64,000 nucleotides of DNA from Ideonella sp. GTDB lineage: Bacteria; Pseudomonadota; Gammaproteobacteria; Burkholderiales; Burkholderiaceae_C. Below the pieces are notes generated by a model, which was not told where the DNA came from, ran no database searches, and worked only from the letters and a program-made list of their open reading frames with translations. Positions 62,662 to 64,000 of the stretch are shown here, piece after piece (the stretch's first letter is position 1; each line of letters opens with the position of its first letter). The DNA is taken from positions 606,526 to 670,525 of the forward strand of contig JABTUY010000003.1 in the NCBI GenBank assembly GCA_015075165.1, read 5' to 3'. The translations under genes were made by a program, and so were the position numbers.

Positions 62662-63786
62662 ATGTCCGCTGTCGCACTGAAGCAAACTCCGCTGCACGGC
62701 TTGCATGTCGAGCTGGGCGCCAAGATGGTCGAGTTCGCCGGGTACTCGATGCCGGTGAACTACCCCGACGGCATCATCGCCGAGCACCGGCACTGTCGCA
62801 CGGCCGCGGCGCTGTTCGACGTGTCGCACATGGGCCAGCTCAAGCTGGTGGGCGACGATGCGGCCAAGGCGCTCGAAACGCTGGTACCGGTCGATGTGGT
62901 CGATCTCGGAGCGCACCGGCAGCGCTATGCGCTGTTCACCAACGCGCAAGGCGGCATCCTCGACGACCTGATGATCACGCGGCGCGAGCACGACCTGCTG
63001 CTGATCGTCAACGCCGCCTGCAAGGAGGCCGACACGCGCCACCTCGTCACCCACATCGGCACGCGCTGCACCGTGGTGCCGCTGCCCGAACGCGCACTGC
63101 TGGCGCTGCAAGGGCCGAAGGCGGTGCACGCGCTGGCGCGGTTGAACCCCGAGGCGGCCAAGCTGGTGTTCATGACCGGCGCCGCGCTGCGGCTGGCCGG
63201 CGCCGACTGCTACGTCACCCGCTCGGGCTACACCGGCGAAGACGGCTTCGAGATCTCGGTGCCGGCCGAGGCCGCGGTGGCGCTGGCCCGCGCGCTGCTG
63301 GCCCAGCCCGAGGTCAAGCCCATCGGCCTGGGCGCGCGCAACTCGCTGCGGCTCGAAGCCGGCCTGTGCCTCTACGGCAACGACCTGGACACCACCACCA
63401 CGCCGAGCGAAGCGGGCCTGAACTGGGCCATCCAGAAGGTGCGGCGCACCGGTGGCGCGCGCGCTGGGGGTTTCCCGGGGGCGGGCGTGGTGCTGGCGCA
63501 GATCGACGACCCGTCGCTGCTCGCCCGCAAGCGCGTCGGCCTGGTGGCCACGGAGCGCGTGCCGGTGCGGGAACCCGCGCCGCTCGAGAACATGGACGGC
63601 CAGGCCGTCGGCCAGGTCACCAGCGGCCTGCTCAGCCCCACGGTGAACCAGCCCATCGCCATGGCCTACGTGCGCCCCGACTACGCCGCGCCTGGCACCG
63701 AGCTGTTCGCCATCGTGCGCGGCAAGCCCGTGCCCATGAAGGTGGCCGCCACGCCGTTCGTGCCGCCGCGCTACTTCCGCGGCTGA
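62662..63786 (+). CDS. gcvT: Aminomethyltransferase (glycine cleavage T protein)
   Basis: 374 residues, tetrahydrofolate-dependent T protein of the glycine cleavage system. [51 protein letters not shown] and [19 protein letters not shown] are family signatures. GGGAG lies before the ATG at 62662. The tandem riboswitch directly upstream makes expression depend on glycine. gcvH follows after 89 bases. Confidence 0.97.
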   Translation: MSAVALKQTPLHGLHVELGAKMVEFAGYSMPVNYPDGIIAEHRHCRTAAALFDVSHMGQLKLVGDDAAKALETLVPVDVVDLGAHRQRYALFTNAQGGILDDLMITRREHDLLLIVNAACKEADTRHLVTHIGTRCTVVPLPERALLALQGPKAVHALARLNPEAAKLVFMTGAALRLAGADCYVTRSGYTGEDGFEISVPAEAAVALARALLAQPEVKPIGLGARNSLRLEAGLCLYGNDLDTTTTPSEAGLNWAIQKVRRTGGARAGGFPGAGVVLAQIDDPSLLARKRVGLVATERVPVREPAPLENMDGQAVGQVTSGLLSPTVNQPIAMAYVRPDYAAPGTELFAIVRGKPVPMKVAATPFVPPRYFRG

Positions 63787-63875
63787 TCGGCCGGCGCGCG
63801 CGTTGCCGCGGCGCCCGCCGCCGGCTACAGTGGCCCCGGCCCTTTCTTCACACAGCTTTTTTCCTGGAGCACTAC

Positions 63876-64000
63876 ATGACTGTCAAATACTCGCGCGACC
63901 ACGAATGGGTGGATATCAGCAACCACGAGGCCGCCACCGTGGGCATCACGCTGCACGCACAGGACGCGCTCGGCGATGTGGTGTTCGTCGACCTGCCGGA
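63876..64000 (+). CDS. gcvH: Glycine cleavage H protein, 3' end outside window
   Basis: The first 41 codons read [41 protein letters not shown], the N-terminus of the lipoyl-carrying H protein. The lipoylated Lys lies beyond the window. TGGAG precedes the ATG. It is co-directional with gcvT; the 89-base gap contains CTTTTTTCC but no clear hairpin. Confidence 0.95.
   Translation, partial: MTVKYSRDHEWVDISNHEAATVGITLHAQDALGDVVFVDLP

Overview
The window is very GC-rich DNA with dense, tightly packed genes. It looks like a betaproteobacterial chromosome of the order Burkholderiales, close to the Rubrivivax/Leptothrix/Methylibium group. The reasons are the guaB/guaA pair, the smpB-ratA-rnfH arrangement, repeated branched-chain-amino-acid-type (Liv) ABC operons beside acyl-CoA ligase and crotonase genes, a TAXI-TRAP operon, and the family of intergenic repeats built on CCCCCTCGGGGGG. 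This assignment is inference from gene content; no rRNA or tRNA gene is present to confirm it.

Left part (1-20.0 kb) is metabolic backbone. It holds the end of a Liv ABC operon (a LivG-like ATPase whose reading frame is open at the window edge, then LivF), a membrane-anchored c-type cytochrome, an FMN reductase, EamA and MFS exporters, a CxxC AhpD-like protein, an MgtC/DUF4010 membrane protein, and a GMC dehydrogenase with its small Gluconate_2-dh3-type subunit. A large winged-helix/ATPase/TPR regulator is divergent from a catabolic-looking operon at 12.4-16.7 kb (small protein, CoA ligase, VOC protein, acyltransferase-like protein, LigB-type dioxygenase). A second acyl-CoA operon follows on the minus strand (FmdE-like protein, acyl-CoA ligase, enoyl-CoA hydratase).

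Accessory block (about 20.28-35.26 kb). This stretch is full of mobile and conflict genes and ends exactly at the 3' end of guaA, a known island-insertion site. From left to right it holds an IS3 transposase remnant, vapBC-type toxin-antitoxin, a TraG fragment from a lost conjugative element, a MerR regulator coupled to a VIT/vWA protein, an orphan higA and a complete higBA. Then comes a minus-strand operon of AbiEi (antitoxin)-AbiEii (nucleotidyltransferase toxin)-primase/helicase fusion-SWIM/SNF2 helicase, with every junction a 4-base overlap. AbiEi is broken: a decayed IS21-family element separates its N-terminal part from a 5%-diverged C-terminal copy. This four-gene unit is the best candidate in the window for an undescribed defence system.

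Right part (35.3-64 kb) returns to backbone: guaB-MFS-guaA; a DUF4124 protein; rnfH, ratA and divergent smpB; a class V aminotransferase; a crotonase and a CoA ligase divergent from a complete livGFHMK operon with a good sigma-70 promoter and a palindrome; a putative zinc metalloprotein; an apparently intact IS630 element; an SDR; an O-acetylhomoserine sulfhydrylase; and a CoA-binding protein. It ends with an RpiR regulator-aminotransferase-TAXI receptor-TRAP permease-racemase-like operon, and a tandem glycine riboswitch ahead of gcvT and the start of gcvH.
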